Assembly (NCBI RefSeq): GCF_026151205.1 | Contig: NC_087077.1 | Location: forward strand, 7,989,983-8,053,982 | Reading direction: 5' to 3' | DNA from: Bolinopsis microptera | Lineage: Eukaryota > Ctenophora > Tentaculata > Lobata > Bolinopsidae | Length of the DNA: 64,000 nt | Part shown: one piece after another, positions 22,818-32,694 of the stretch | How the letters are laid out: every line of letters starts with the position of its first letter | Numbering within the stretch: the first letter of the stretch is position 1 | Notes under the pieces: generated by a model | Databases searched by the model: none | Seen by the model: the letters and a program-made list of their open reading frames with translations, nothing else | Told to the model about the DNA's origin: nothing | Program-made: the position numbers and the translations under genes

Positions 22818-25095
22818 GTGGAGTTGGGTTAAAAACATATAAGAGATACGATGATTTAACTTGTAGAAGCTTTCAATAAACATGTGTTAATCGTCGTCAG
22901 CTGAATGTGATGTGGTGGACAATGCTTATATGTGATTGAGTGGTGTCAGGGATGGAGGGTGGGGGAGGTGTGGGTGGGAAAGTGAAAATTACAGTACAAT
23001 GTCAATAAAAATTTAGTCTTCTGTTGAGGTTGAGAAGGAAATGCCAGATGGTCTGGACTTTAAGGATTTGGCAATTTTAGGAAGAATGGGGTCCCAGAGG
23101 GAACTACATTTGGGTGCGCGGTCTGTTCTGTTCATAGCTGGTTGTCGTATTTGTATAGCTGCGTGTTCTGTGAGGTCAAGTTGGGAGCGTGAGGTGAGGG
23201 ATTTGAGGACTTCGATGTTGTTCCAGGAGATGGTGTGGCCGGTGGTCAGGGCATGATGTGCAGGGGCTGATTTGATTCTGTCTGTGGATTCGTCGATGGC
23301 GTTGTTGAGTCTGTAACATCGTTCGTGTTCTTTCATGCGGTGGACCAAGGGTCTGTAGGTCTGTCCGGCGTATTTGGAGGGGCACTGTGAGCAGGAAATT
23401 TCGTAGATGGTGTTGGGAGTGAGGTGAGTAGGGGGTGTGGTCTTCGTTTTGGTGAGGAGGTTGCGGAGGGAGGTAGCAGAGGAGTGGGTGACTTTGATGT
23501 CGTGTTGTCCGAGTATCTTGGAGATGGGTTTGGATAGGGAGGGATGGAAAGGAAGAGAAACACTAAGGGCATGTTCACGGGTCTGTCGGTTGAATGAGGC
23601 TAGGGATTGGTGGCGAGAGGGGTTGGTGAATTTCCGTTGTACTTCGTCCATGATGGTGGTGATGCGGTGAGGAGGGAAGCCGTTCTGGAGGCAAACGTGT
23701 CGTACTGTCTGGAGTTCGTCGTCAAGGTGTTGGGGTGAGCAGATGTTGTGGGCTCTTCTGGTCAGTGATCGGATGACTGCGTTCTTAGATGAGTTGGTGG
23801 TGCAGGAGGAGTACTTGGTGTAGAGGTTGGTGTGGGTGGGTTTTCTGTAGACTGATGTGGATTTGTCAGGGTGGATGAGAACGTCAAGGAAGGGTATAGT
23901 TCCGTCTGTAGAGGGATGTTCTTGGGTAAAGTTGAGGTCTTCAGTAAGGGAGTTAAGGAATGTAAGGAAGGATTCTGCGTGGTTTCTGTCTCTGAAAGAT
24001 CCAAGGCCGTCGTCAACGAAATGGGAGTAAGTGTTCGGAGGGTCAGGACATGAGGATAAAGCTAAGGTCTCGATTTCAGCAAGGCGGATTTCAGCTAGTT
24101 CAACAATGAGGGGGGATCCCATTGTACCACCTTCGTCTTGGGAGTAGAAGGAGCCGTTGAATTCAAGGTATGAGTTGTCAAGGCAAAAGTTGATAAGGGA
24201 GCCTATGGTGGTGGTGGTGACATTGGAGGGAAGACGAGAGGGGTTCTGTTCAAAGGAGGAGATGACAGTTTTGAGGGATAGGCGCATGTCACAGGAGGTG
24301 TACAAGGATTGGACGTCTAAGGAGGCGTGGTAGTGGAAGGAGGGATTGAGAGAGGAGTCGAAGCGATGTTTGAAGTCGGAAGAGTCTTTGAGGCGTAAGG
24401 GGTTCTGGGCTAGGGGTTTGAGGAAAGATGCGAGGACTTTGTGGAGGGCTTGGAGGGGGGTGTTGTAGAAGCTGACTACGGGACGGATAGGTGCGCCGGG
24501 TTTGTGTATCTTAGGTTGTCCGTAAAGTTGAGGCCATCTAGGATGTAGGTTGCGCATCTTGTGGTATAGGTCGGTCGTGATCTTCTTGTCGGTGTGTAGT
24601 TTCTTGAGGACTTTCTGTAGTTTAGTGGTAACGGATTGAGTGGGGTCTTTCGTTAAGAGGGTGTAACTACCTGAGGATAAGTGGTCGGTAACTTTGGTTA
24701 TGTATTGATCGTGAGTCAGTACAACAGTGGCGTTGCCCTTATCAGCAGGTAGAAATTTCAATTCAGATTTCTTAGACTTTAAAGATTTAAGAGCGGTACG
24801 TTGTTGTGGAGTCAAATTGTCGGTGGTCATGTCACGTTTATTGTCAAATTTAGATAATACAGAGGTGACCTGATATGTGGCTGAGGCTTCCATGCCTTCT
24901 CCTAGTTGTTTAGTGATATTCTGTATGAGGGGAGCCAGGTCGGGGGTAGGATCTGAGGTGGGTGTCGGGACGAACTTCAGTCCAAGGGAGAGGACGTCAG
25001 TTTCAGCTGTGGAGAGGGTCTGTCCAGAGAGGTTGATCACTGTTTTGGCTGTGGTGTCTTTCTTGGGGGTAGGTGAGGTCTTGAGGAGGGGACCA
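22818..25095 (-). mobile_element. Penelope-like retroelement with 9-bp target duplication
   Basis: The insertion interrupts the left direct-repeat copy. The bases tgtgtctga stand at both borders (22809-22817 and 25096-25104), while the intact site gatgactgtgtctgatctaa is kept at 28770-28789. The 2.28-kb insert contains one long minus-strand gene and short flanks. No long terminal repeat is visible within it. Confidence 0.85.
23013..25040 (-). CDS. Penelope-like reverse transcriptase with GIY-YIG endonuclease
   Basis: A complete 675-codon frame. Visible motifs: DKGNATVVL (residues 100-108), YGQPKIHKPGAPIRPVVS (173-190), catalytic D242 in SLDVQSLYT, GTMGSP (305-310), the second catalytic pair in FVDD (341-344), IPFLDVLI and the KPTHTNLYTKYSS thumb motif. 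The C-terminal GIY-YIG nuclease starts IYEISCSQCPSKYAGQTYR at 545, with the CxxC pair at C550 and C553 that marks endonuclease-positive Penelope elements and a likely catalytic Glu at 625. These enzymes nick the target and reverse-transcribe their RNA in place. The start used is the ATG at 25038-25040; stop 23013-23015. No break is visible, so it may be functional or recently so. The strong purine bias on the plus strand reflects Ser/Thr/Pro-rich codons on the minus strand. Confidence 0.93.
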   Translation of the reverse strand: MINLSGQTLSTAETDVLSLGLKFVPTPTSDPTPDLAPLIQNITKQLGEGMEASATYQVTSVLSKFDNKRDMTTDNLTPQQRTALKSLKSKKSELKFLPADKGNATVVLTHDQYITKVTDHLSSGSYTLLTKDPTQSVTTKLQKVLKKLHTDKKITTDLYHKMRNLHPRWPQLYGQPKIHKPGAPIRPVVSFYNTPLQALHKVLASFLKPLAQNPLRLKDSSDFKHRFDSSLNPSFHYHASLDVQSLYTSCDMRLSLKTVISSFEQNPSRLPSNVTTTTIGSLINFCLDNSYLEFNGSFYSQDEGGTMGSPLIVELAEIRLAEIETLALSSCPDPPNTYSHFVDDGLGSFRDRNHAESFLTFLNSLTEDLNFTQEHPSTDGTIPFLDVLIHPDKSTSVYRKPTHTNLYTKYSSCTTNSSKNAVIRSLTRRAHNICSPQHLDDELQTVRHVCLQNGFPPHRITTIMDEVQRKFTNPSRHQSLASFNRQTREHALSVSLPFHPSLSKPISKILGQHDIKVTHSSATSLRNLLTKTKTTPPTHLTPNTIYEISCSQCPSKYAGQTYRPLVHRMKEHERCYRLNNAIDESTDRIKSAPAHHALTTGHTISWNNIEVLKSLTSRSQLDLTEHAAIQIRQPAMNRTDRAPKCSSLWDPILPKIAKSLKSRPSGISFSTSTED

Positions 25096-25104
25096 TGTGT
25101 CTGA

Positions 25105-25152
25105 TCTAAAATTGCACGAGAAATAGATAAAATTAGGTCTCAGACAGAACTC
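25105..25152. repeat. Left copy (second part) of the direct repeat of about 229 bp
   Basis: It runs from tctaaaattgcacgagaaat to cagacagaactc and matches 28785-28832. Confidence 0.9.
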
Positions 25153-25186
25153 TGTTGGCAAACCTATGTCTCAGGTTTGCCAACAG
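25152..25186. repeat. Foldback hairpin at the 5' junction of the R2-like LINE
   Basis: ctgttggcaaacct (25152-25165) pairs perfectly with aggtttgccaacag (25173-25186) across a 7-nt loop. The right arm belongs to the LINE frame and the left arm looks like an inverted duplication of it, as produced when second-strand synthesis snaps back at a truncated 5' end. Confidence 0.85.
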
Positions 25187-28061
25187 GAGACAGGAGGAGA
25201 TTGATAAGTTGGTCATTGAGAGGAGAGTGCTGAGGAGGAAAGCCAGGAAAGCTTGTTCCCAGTCTGTAAAGGATGGTTTCAATGCTTTGCTTAGAGGCCT
25301 GGCAGAGAAGCTGTGTAAGTTGAGAAGAGCAGAGGCAAGGAGGAAGAAGCAGAGAGAAGTGAGGAGACAGAGAGGTGGGTTTACTCGAGATCCTTTCAAG
25401 GCTATTAAAGGTATTCTTGAACCAAGCCCTGTGGGAGAGTTAAAGTGTAGTAAGGAGGAGTTAGACAACCACCTGTCTAATACGTATAGTGATGCCAGTC
25501 GGGCAGTTCCTCTTGGCGTTCTGAATGGGTTACCTGAGGCAGCTCCTAGCCCAACTGTGGGGTTTGACAGCAGGAATATAACCAAGAAGGAGTTCGAAGA
25601 GGTTGTTAAGAAAGCCAGAGGTAAGAGTTCACCTGGTAACAACGGCATCCCGTATACGGTGTACAAGAGGTGTCCAGGAATATCTCAGAACTTGTGGCAT
25701 GTGCTGAGAGGAGGCTACAAGGCTGAGGAGTACCCAGACAACTGTAGGTACTTTGAAGGGATCTACATTCCTAAGGCGGATGGAGATTTTGGACCCAGCA
25801 CAGGACGTCCTATATCGCTAGGAAACATTCAGGGGAAGATATACCTCGCTGTGTTGGCGAAAAGATTAACCAACTTTGTTGTCGCTAACGGGTATGTGGA
25901 TCTCTCTGTGCAGAAGGGTGGAGTTCCTGGTGTACACGGATGTACAGAGCACTTTGGAGCTATGTGGGAGGTGCTCAAAGATGCTAGAGTTAAGAGAAAG
26001 GATCTGAGTGTTGTCTGGTTAGACTTGGCGAATGCTTACGGGGCTGTTCCACATTTACTTATTGTGAAAGCACTCCGCTTCTATCATATCCCCGAGAAAG
26101 TTATCAACATCGTTATCAAATACTTCTCGGAAGTTTACGGAAGATTCTCCTCTAAAACAGTGACATCAGAGTGGCAGCAGTTCGAGATAGGAATATTTAT
26201 GGGCTGTGTCATCTCGGTGATCTTGTTTGTGCTATGCATGAACCTTTCTGACGAGTACTTGAAGATGAAGGTACCCAGGAGTGTCGAGTACATTAAGGAT
26301 GGAACAGCTATACCACCCCTTAAGCTGTTTATGGATGATAGCTGCCTTACCACGGCTAAAATGGTAGATATGCAAACCCTGCTTGATGTTTATCAGGAGT
26401 TCGTTGTGTGGTCAAGGTTCAAGCTTAAGTCGTCTAAGTCTAGGGCACTAGTCTACCAGAAGGGAGTGACAGTGGAGTGGGTTGTAGAGAGTTCAGAAGG
26501 TAGTCAGGCGAGGTTGCAGCTTAGCGGGGAGGTGATCCCGAATGTATCTGAGAAACCAATCAAGTTTCTAGGGAGGTGGATTCGGGCAGAAGGAAAGGAC
26601 AAAGCTATAATCGAGAAAACACACGAGGATCTTGTTACATACCTCAGTAGACTCGATCTTAGCTCCCTCACCGGCCTGCAGAAATGTTGGGGGTATCAGT
26701 ATATGGTCCTTCCAAAGATGAAGTGGCCACTTGCCATTTATGATATCCCGATCAGCACTGTTTCTCGCTGGGAGCAAACAACTAACAGTCATCTCAGAAA
26801 ATGGCTAGGAGTGGGACACACGCTTAGTAGCTCTTGCCTGTTTAGTCATTCATCCAGTGTTGCTCTCCCCATCGACAACCTAACCGACACTTGGAAAGTA
26901 GAAAAGTGCCGTCTCTTGCAGTCATATCAAACATCTCAGGATGCTTTGATCAGAGCGGTGCAACCCCAGGTGCGGTCTGGGAGAGTTTGGAAGGCAGATG
27001 CTCAGCTTCACGAAGCTGAAAGAGACTTGGTGTGTGAGTCAGTGCGAGGTATGGTGCAACCTCTTAGTAGAGCGGGAATTGGTTTCGGTGATTGGAAGAA
27101 GCCCTGGGAGAAGATGTCAGAAAAGGAGCAGCAGAGGGAGGTGTTGGATAGGGTTAAGGAGAACATCAGGAAGGAAAGAGAGGTGCAGTTGGGTACGTTG
27201 GAGATGCAGTCCAGGTGGGGTAATTGGAGAGAGCTGGTGACAAGGACTGACATGAGCTGGCACACGCTCTTCAAGTATGGGGACTCATTAATCGGTTTTC
27301 TGCTTAGTGCTGTGTATGGCACGCTTATTACACCAGCTTTAGCATCCAAGTGGAGCGAGGATGAGGATGGGATGTGCAAGCTGTGTGGTGACAAGTTGGG
27401 AACTGTGCCGCATATTCTGGCTGGTTGTCCTGTGGCACTAAGTCAAGGGAGATACCGATGGCGCCACGATAAGGTGCTTAAACAAATAGCAGACCAAGTG
27501 AAATTCCATTGTGAGCGGAGAGTCAACAAGAGGAAGAGCTCTTGTGTCACTCGGAAAGCCATTGAGTTTGTTCCAGCAGGAGGGAGGTTTAAGGAGGTGA
27601 AGAGGTCGAAAGTCAGTGAGTTTGGGATTCTGAGTGGGGCCACTGATTGGATAGTATTAGCAGACCTGGATGAGCAGCTGAAATTCCCGTCGGATATAGC
27701 AACGACCAGATTAAGACCAGATTTGGTTCTTTTCTCGAAAGCTTCCAAGAGAGTAATCTGGTGGGAGCTTACAGTACCGTCGGAAGAGAGAATAGCTGCA
27801 TCCCATGAGCTGAAGCTTGATCGGTATAACAGTCTACAAGCGGAAATACAAGCTAATGGGTGGTCATGTTTCAGCTTTGCTGTTGAGGTTGGTGCTAGAG
27901 GTGTGGTCGCAGCAAGTTTGGAGTGTGCATCAAGGAAGATTGGTCTGACTGGGAGAGCCCTCAAGAAGTTGGTCAGAGATTGTGGGAAGGATGCAGCCCA
28001 TTGTTCAAGATGGATTTATCTGCTGTCTAGGAAAAGAGAGTGGGAGATGAGAGCTGTTTGA
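25155..28061 (+). CDS. R2-type LINE polyprotein: reverse transcriptase plus restriction-like endonuclease, 5'-truncated
   Basis: An open frame of about 968 codons without a convincing ATG; it begins at the foldback junction, so the natural N-terminus (usually zinc-finger/Myb DNA-binding) is missing. Residues 18-75 are a very basic, probably helical stretch. The RT spans about 140-480: GRPISLGNIQGK (217-228), catalytic D290 in VVWLDLANAYG, MGCVIS in place of the usual QGCPLS, and LFMDD (391-395). A C-x2-C...H-x4-C knuckle (CKLCGDKLGTVPHILAGC) starts at 741. It is followed by a PD-(D/E)xK nuclease: RPDLVLF (854-860) and the WWELTVP segment near 868-875. This order (RT, zinc knuckle, restriction-like endonuclease) defines the R2/NeSL/CRE superclade, which often inserts at specific sites. 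The frame is otherwise intact. Confidence 0.88.
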   Translation: MANLCLRFANRRQEEIDKLVIERRVLRRKARKACSQSVKDGFNALLRGLAEKLCKLRRAEARRKKQREVRRQRGGFTRDPFKAIKGILEPSPVGELKCSKEELDNHLSNTYSDASRAVPLGVLNGLPEAAPSPTVGFDSRNITKKEFEEVVKKARGKSSPGNNGIPYTVYKRCPGISQNLWHVLRGGYKAEEYPDNCRYFEGIYIPKADGDFGPSTGRPISLGNIQGKIYLAVLAKRLTNFVVANGYVDLSVQKGGVPGVHGCTEHFGAMWEVLKDARVKRKDLSVVWLDLANAYGAVPHLLIVKALRFYHIPEKVINIVIKYFSEVYGRFSSKTVTSEWQQFEIGIFMGCVISVILFVLCMNLSDEYLKMKVPRSVEYIKDGTAIPPLKLFMDDSCLTTAKMVDMQTLLDVYQEFVVWSRFKLKSSKSRALVYQKGVTVEWVVESSEGSQARLQLSGEVIPNVSEKPIKFLGRWIRAEGKDKAIIEKTHEDLVTYLSRLDLSSLTGLQKCWGYQYMVLPKMKWPLAIYDIPISTVSRWEQTTNSHLRKWLGVGHTLSSSCLFSHSSSVALPIDNLTDTWKVEKCRLLQSYQTSQDALIRAVQPQVRSGRVWKADAQLHEAERDLVCESVRGMVQPLSRAGIGFGDWKKPWEKMSEKEQQREVLDRVKENIRKEREVQLGTLEMQSRWGNWRELVTRTDMSWHTLFKYGDSLIGFLLSAVYGTLITPALASKWSEDEDGMCKLCGDKLGTVPHILAGCPVALSQGRYRWRHDKVLKQIADQVKFHCERRVNKRKSSCVTRKAIEFVPAGGRFKEVKRSKVSEFGILSGATDWIVLADLDEQLKFPSDIATTRLRPDLVLFSKASKRVIWWELTVPSEERIAASHELKLDRYNSLQAEIQANGWSCFSFAVEVGARGVVAASLECASRKIGLTGRALKKLVRDCGKDAAHCSRWIYLLSRKREWEMRAV

Positions 28062-28603
28062 GCTTTATGACTTCACCTAACAGCCAGAGGTGCCATAAGC
28101 TAACTCGTCGTAAATCGCGAGCTCTAGCAGGTATCCTCGGGTGATTGTCAGATCAGATGGTGGTCCAAGAGAGACTGCTGGGGCACCTGACAGAAAACCG
28201 TATCGCAATGAAAGCCCCGAAACGGTGTCAGGTTTGTGACTGAAGATTCTGATCAAGCTCAGGGTTGAGTCTACACAGTGTCGCCACTTGCCGATGCCAG
28301 TTGATGCGAGAAGACACTGATGTAAGTGGGAAGTTATGTCTAAGAAACAGCGTGTGGTTCGGGTGCCGGTTGAACGCATGTAAAAGGGAGGGTATATCCG
28401 TATTTCGCTGCTAGTGATGCAGTCCTTAGCCCGGTAGCTAAGGCTTCCCCGTTTCTCGCTCATTTGTGCTCCGATGGGCTTGTGACCTCTGCGGGGGTCA
28501 AGTGCAGGATGAGGGACATGGCTGACCAGGAGAAGGTTGTTTTTGGGAGATAGAGTAAGGTTGGTTTGGTGTTGTGCCTTCGCAGTTTAACTGTATCTTT
28601 ACT
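28062..28603 (+). repeat. 3' region of the R2-like LINE
   Basis: Non-coding sequence between the polyprotein stop and the right direct repeat. The block cagccagaggtgccataagc followed by aactcgtcgtaaatcgcgag recurs in decayed form at about 38520-38570 after another R2-like remnant, so it belongs to the element. It probably carries the structured RNA the enzyme recognises. Confidence 0.7.
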
Positions 28604-28832
28604 CCTTGAGTACAATGCAGGAATAAAAAAATGTGTCTTAAATGTTTTATATTAAATGTGTTATAATTATATTAACCACCTTATATTCGTATAATATGTA
28701 CTCATAAACAATGATAGTCCCAATTGTTTTTAATTGCCTATAATTTAAACCTTCTTATTAAATAATTTAGATGACTGTGTCTGATCTAAAATTGCACGAG
28801 AAATAGATAAAATTAGGTCTCAGACAGAACTC
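28604..28832. repeat. Right, uninterrupted copy of the direct repeat of about 229 bp
   Basis: It matches 22639-22817 plus 25105-25152. It flanks the R2-like LINE and is best read as a very long target-site duplication, or less likely a pseudo-terminal repeat. Confidence 0.88.
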
Positions 28833-28935
28833 GACCGGGATACCGGCGCAGCCGGAATACCGGCTGGTATTTGGCGATTTTGTACCGGTATACTGGTACC
28901 GGCCGGGATTTTGGTTTTAGCCGGGATTTTTCCAA
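28833..28935. repeat. Accgggat-rich short repeat
   Basis: It contains gaccgggataccggcgcagc, then taccggtatactggtaccgg and ccgggattttgg. It resembles the ccgggac-rich interior of the element at 35203-37242. Boundaries are uncertain. Confidence 0.45.
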
Positions 28936-29387
28936 AATAAATTCAGTTTTTCTCAACGTTAATTTGAGTCCAAAATTAACAAATCTGTGAACATTTTCCT
29001 AAAACATTTTGATGAAATCATTGAACAATGGAGACTGGAGTCAATCTATATTTAACATAATCATGGGTGTACGAATTATGGACTTCTTTCTGACTTATGA
29101 CTTAATTATTGTGACTAAGTGTCACGGCTCACGGTCTTGTGTTACCGAGGGACAAGTAAAACAGAGTTCTCCGGGTAAAGACAGCATTAATAAATGCTAT
29201 TCAGTATTCATCCTATTCAATTATTCAGGTAAGGTGATGTAAACTGTAAAGTGATAAGCTCCAACGTCAAACACCATGTTCAATTAAATAAGTTTAAGTA
29301 ACCAATACCAGGTCACAGGATTTTTATAGTTACGGAGACTGTTGGAAACGATGCAAACCAGGATCGGACTCCTATCAGAAATAGTCG

Positions 29388-29423
<36 letters not shown>

Positions 29424-29814
29424 AATGACTACCAATGGAGACTTTTGGGGACTAATGGGGACTAAAAATCGTGGGGACTAGAGGTCAACTCGTTGACGTA
29501 ATTCACCATTTGTCCCCACAAGTCCCCAGAATTTTTGACAGTTATTTATGGTTTTCAAGTTAGTTTAATAACGATACGATCGAGATGTTTTGTCCAAGAT
29601 AAGAGTAGGATAAATCTGACTTAAAAGTAAAATGATAAGCCCGGTTGTAATGTGTTCTACCACTGTACAAGTCAGTTCAGATTGAGGTAAATTGAAGTTT
29701 AGCTCTCGTGAAGGTAGAAGAAGCCGACTCGCTGAACTCTTGAATCTTTTGACCCATCAGCATGGACATTATCGGGGAAAATGATGATCGATTAGAATCT
29801 TACAGTTACTCCTC

Positions 29815-32131
29815 CTTAGAATCTTACAGTTACTCCTCCCAGAAGGAGGAAGACTGAGGAGAAAGAGGAGGACTGAGGAGGACTGAGGAGGAGGAGAAGG
29901 ACCGAGGAGGACTGAGGAGGAGGAGGACTGAAGATGAGAGGGAGGACTGAGGAAGAGGAGCAGGATTGGTGAGAAGGAGGAGGAAAACGAGAAGGAGGAG
30001 GACTGAGGACGGGGAGGAGGAGGAGAAGGACTAAGGATGAGGAGGACTGAGGAGGAGGATGAGGACTGAGGAGGAGGAGGATAAGGAGGAGAATGAGGAG
30101 GAGGAGGAGGAGGAAGACTCAGGAGGAGGACTCAGGAGGTGGAGGAGGATGAGGAGGACTGAAGAGGAGGAGGAGGAATGATGAGGAGGAGGAGGACTCA
30201 GGAGGAGGAGGAGGACTGAGGACGGGGAGGAGGAGGAGGACTAAGGACGAGGAGGACTGAGGAGGAGGACGAGAGCGAAGATGAGGAGGAGGAGGACTGA
30301 AGAGGAGGACTGATAAGAAGGAGGAGGAGGAGGAGGTGGAATGAGGAAGAAGACTGAGGATGAGGAAAAGGAGAAGGAGGACTGGGGAAGAGGAGGACTT
30401 GGGGAGGACTGAGGAGGAGGACTGGGGTAGGACTGAGGAGGATGATGAGGAGGAGGATGATGAGGAGGAGGACCGAGGATGAGGAGAAGGAGAAGGAGGA
30501 CTGGGGGAGGACTGATGAGGAGGAGGACTGGGGGAGGACTGATGCAGATGAGGAGGAGGACTGGGGGAGGACTGAGGAGGAGGAGGACTTCGGAGTAGAA
30601 GGAGGAAAAGGAGGAGAAGGAGGAGAAGGAGGAGGAGGAGGAGGAGGAGGAGGACTGACGAGGAGGAGAAGGACTGAGGAGGAGGAGGAGGATGAGGAGG
30701 AGGAGGACTGACGAGTAGGAGGAGGACTGGGGACTGAGGAGGAGGACTGAGGAGGAAGAGGATGAGGACTGAGGAAGAGGACTAGGGAGGATGAGGAGGA
30801 GGAGGACTGAGGATGAGGACTAAGGAGGAGGAGGAGGAGGCTGAGGAGGAGGGGGACTGAGGAGGAGGAGGACTGATGAGGAGGAGAAGGAGGAGGAGGA
30901 CTGAGGAGGAAGAATGAAGAGGATGAGGACGAGGATTAAGGACGAGGATTAGGAGGATGATAACGAGGACTAAGGAAGAGGACTGATCAGGAGGAGAAAG
31001 AAGAGGAGAAGGAGGAGGAGAAGGAAGAGGAGGATAAGGAGGAGATTGAGGAGGAAGAAGAGGAGGATGACTCAGGAGGAGGACTAAGGAAGTGGAGGAG
31101 GATGAGGAGGAGAACTCAGGAGGATGACTGAAGAGGAGGAGGAGGACTGACGAGGAGGAGGAGGAGGACTCAGGTGGAGGAAGAGGAAGAGGACTAAGGA
31201 CGAGGACGAGCATGACTAGTGGAGGACTGAGGATGATGACTGATGAGGAGGAGAAGGAGGAGGACTTAGGAGTAGGAGAAGGAGGAGGAGGATGAGGAGG
31301 AGGAGACTGAGGAGGAGGAGACTGAGGAGGAGGAGACTGAGGAGGAGGAGGACTGTTGAGGAGGAGGAGGATGATGAGGATCAGGACTGAGGAGGACTGA
31401 GTAGGAAGACTGAGGAGGACGAGGAAGAGGACTAAGGACGAGGAGGAGGACGACTGAGGAGGAGGAATGATTAGGAGGAGAAGAAAGAGGAGAAGGAGGA
31501 AGAGGATGAGGAGGAGGAGGAGAACAAGGAGAATGAGGAGGAGGACTGGGGGAGGACTAAGGAGGAGGATAAGGAGGAGGAGGACTAAGGACGAGGATGA
31601 GGACGATTATGAGGAGGACAGAGGATGAGGACTGATGAGGAGGAGGAGAAGGAGGAGGACTGGGGAGGATGACTCAGGAGGAGGATGAGGAGGACTCAGG
31701 AGGAGGACGACTATGAGGAGGACTGAGGAGAACTGATGGGGAGGAGAAGGAGGTGGAGGATGAGAAATGAGGATGAGGAGGAGAAGGACTGGGAGTAGGA
31801 CTGAGGAGGAGGGGACTGAGGAGGAGGGTAAGGAGGACTGAGGAGAAGGACGAGGAGGAGGACGAGGAGCCAGGAGAAGGAGGAGGAGGATGAGAAATGA
31901 GGATGAGGAGGAGGAGGAGAAGGAGAAGGACTGGGAGTAGGACTGAGGAGGAGGGGACTGAGGAGGAGGGTGAGGAGGACTGAGGAGAAGGACGAGGAGG
32001 AGGACGAAGAGCCAGGAACAGGACTGAAGAGGACTCAGGAGGAGAAGGACTCAGGCCCAGGAGGAGGAAAACTTAGGAGGAGATGGAAGAGGACTGATGA
32101 GAAGGAGGAGGAAGACTAGGGAGGAGGAGGA
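29815..32131. repeat. 2.3-kb polypurine GAGGA-type satellite
   Basis: The plus strand is nearly all purine, built from irregular gaggag, gactgagga and gaggagaagga units. Occasional direct sub-duplications are visible (for example gatgagaaatgaggatgagg at about 31760 and 31890). Any open frame here is low-complexity Asp/Glu (plus) or Ser/Pro/Leu (minus) and is not a gene. A mirror-symmetric polypurine tract of this size can form triplex DNA. Confidence 0.95.
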
Positions 32132-32284
32132 CATCTAAATGTTTTGTCTGTTTTTGTCCGTTTTTGTCCGCCCTACTTTTTGTCCGTTTTGAAAATAAAG
32201 GGTACCGAACGGACACAAAACATGATCCCCCAGCCAAGCATGTGTTACAATACAAATGTAATTGACTATACATTTAAGGTGCAG

Positions 32285-32694
32285 TGTACTAGGGGGGGAG
32301 CCAGTGGATATTTGTAGATATTTGTAGATTAATGTAGAATGGATAATCCACGAAAAAAGTGGATGACATTCTACAAATTTAGACATTTATCGCCAACAAT
32401 TCAGTAGAATTTCTGGGCACATATTTGATATTACATTTTTTGTAGATAAAATAATGTAGATATTTGTAGATTATTGTCAATGGATGATTCACGAAAATTC
32501 TACAAATTCTACAAATTTATACATTTATTTCCAAAAATTCAGTAGAATTTCTGGGCACATATTTGAGATATACATTTTTTGTAGATAAATGTAGATATTT
32601 GTAGATTATTGTAATGGATAATTCACGAAAAAAGTGGATGACATTATCCAAATATCTACAAATATCCGCTTGGCTCCCCCCTCCCCTGTACTAG
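32285..32694. mobile_element. 394-bp MITE with 8-bp target duplication
   Basis: tgtactag flanks the element at 32285-32292 and 32687-32694. The termini are inverted (gggggagcca...ggatatttgtag versus ctacaaatatcc...ggctccccc). Two diverged direct copies of an internal block (aattcagtagaatttctggg) are present. The size, 8-bp duplication and G-rich tip fit a hAT-type MITE. It is nested inside the larger element at 29391-33693 and is therefore younger. Confidence 0.82.

Noticed and set aside
23437-25104. Plus-strand frames across the Penelope gene
   Set aside because: Antisense shadows of the 675-codon minus-strand gene.
22639-28832. LTR retrotransposon reading of the direct repeats
   Set aside because: The internal protein is a non-LTR R2-type RT with restriction-like endonuclease; there is no integrase, protease or RNase H of the LTR type, nor TG...CA ends.
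30442-31213. Asp/Glu-rich or Ser/Pro/Leu-rich frames
   Set aside because: They arise from the polypurine satellite and have no start context or conservation signal.
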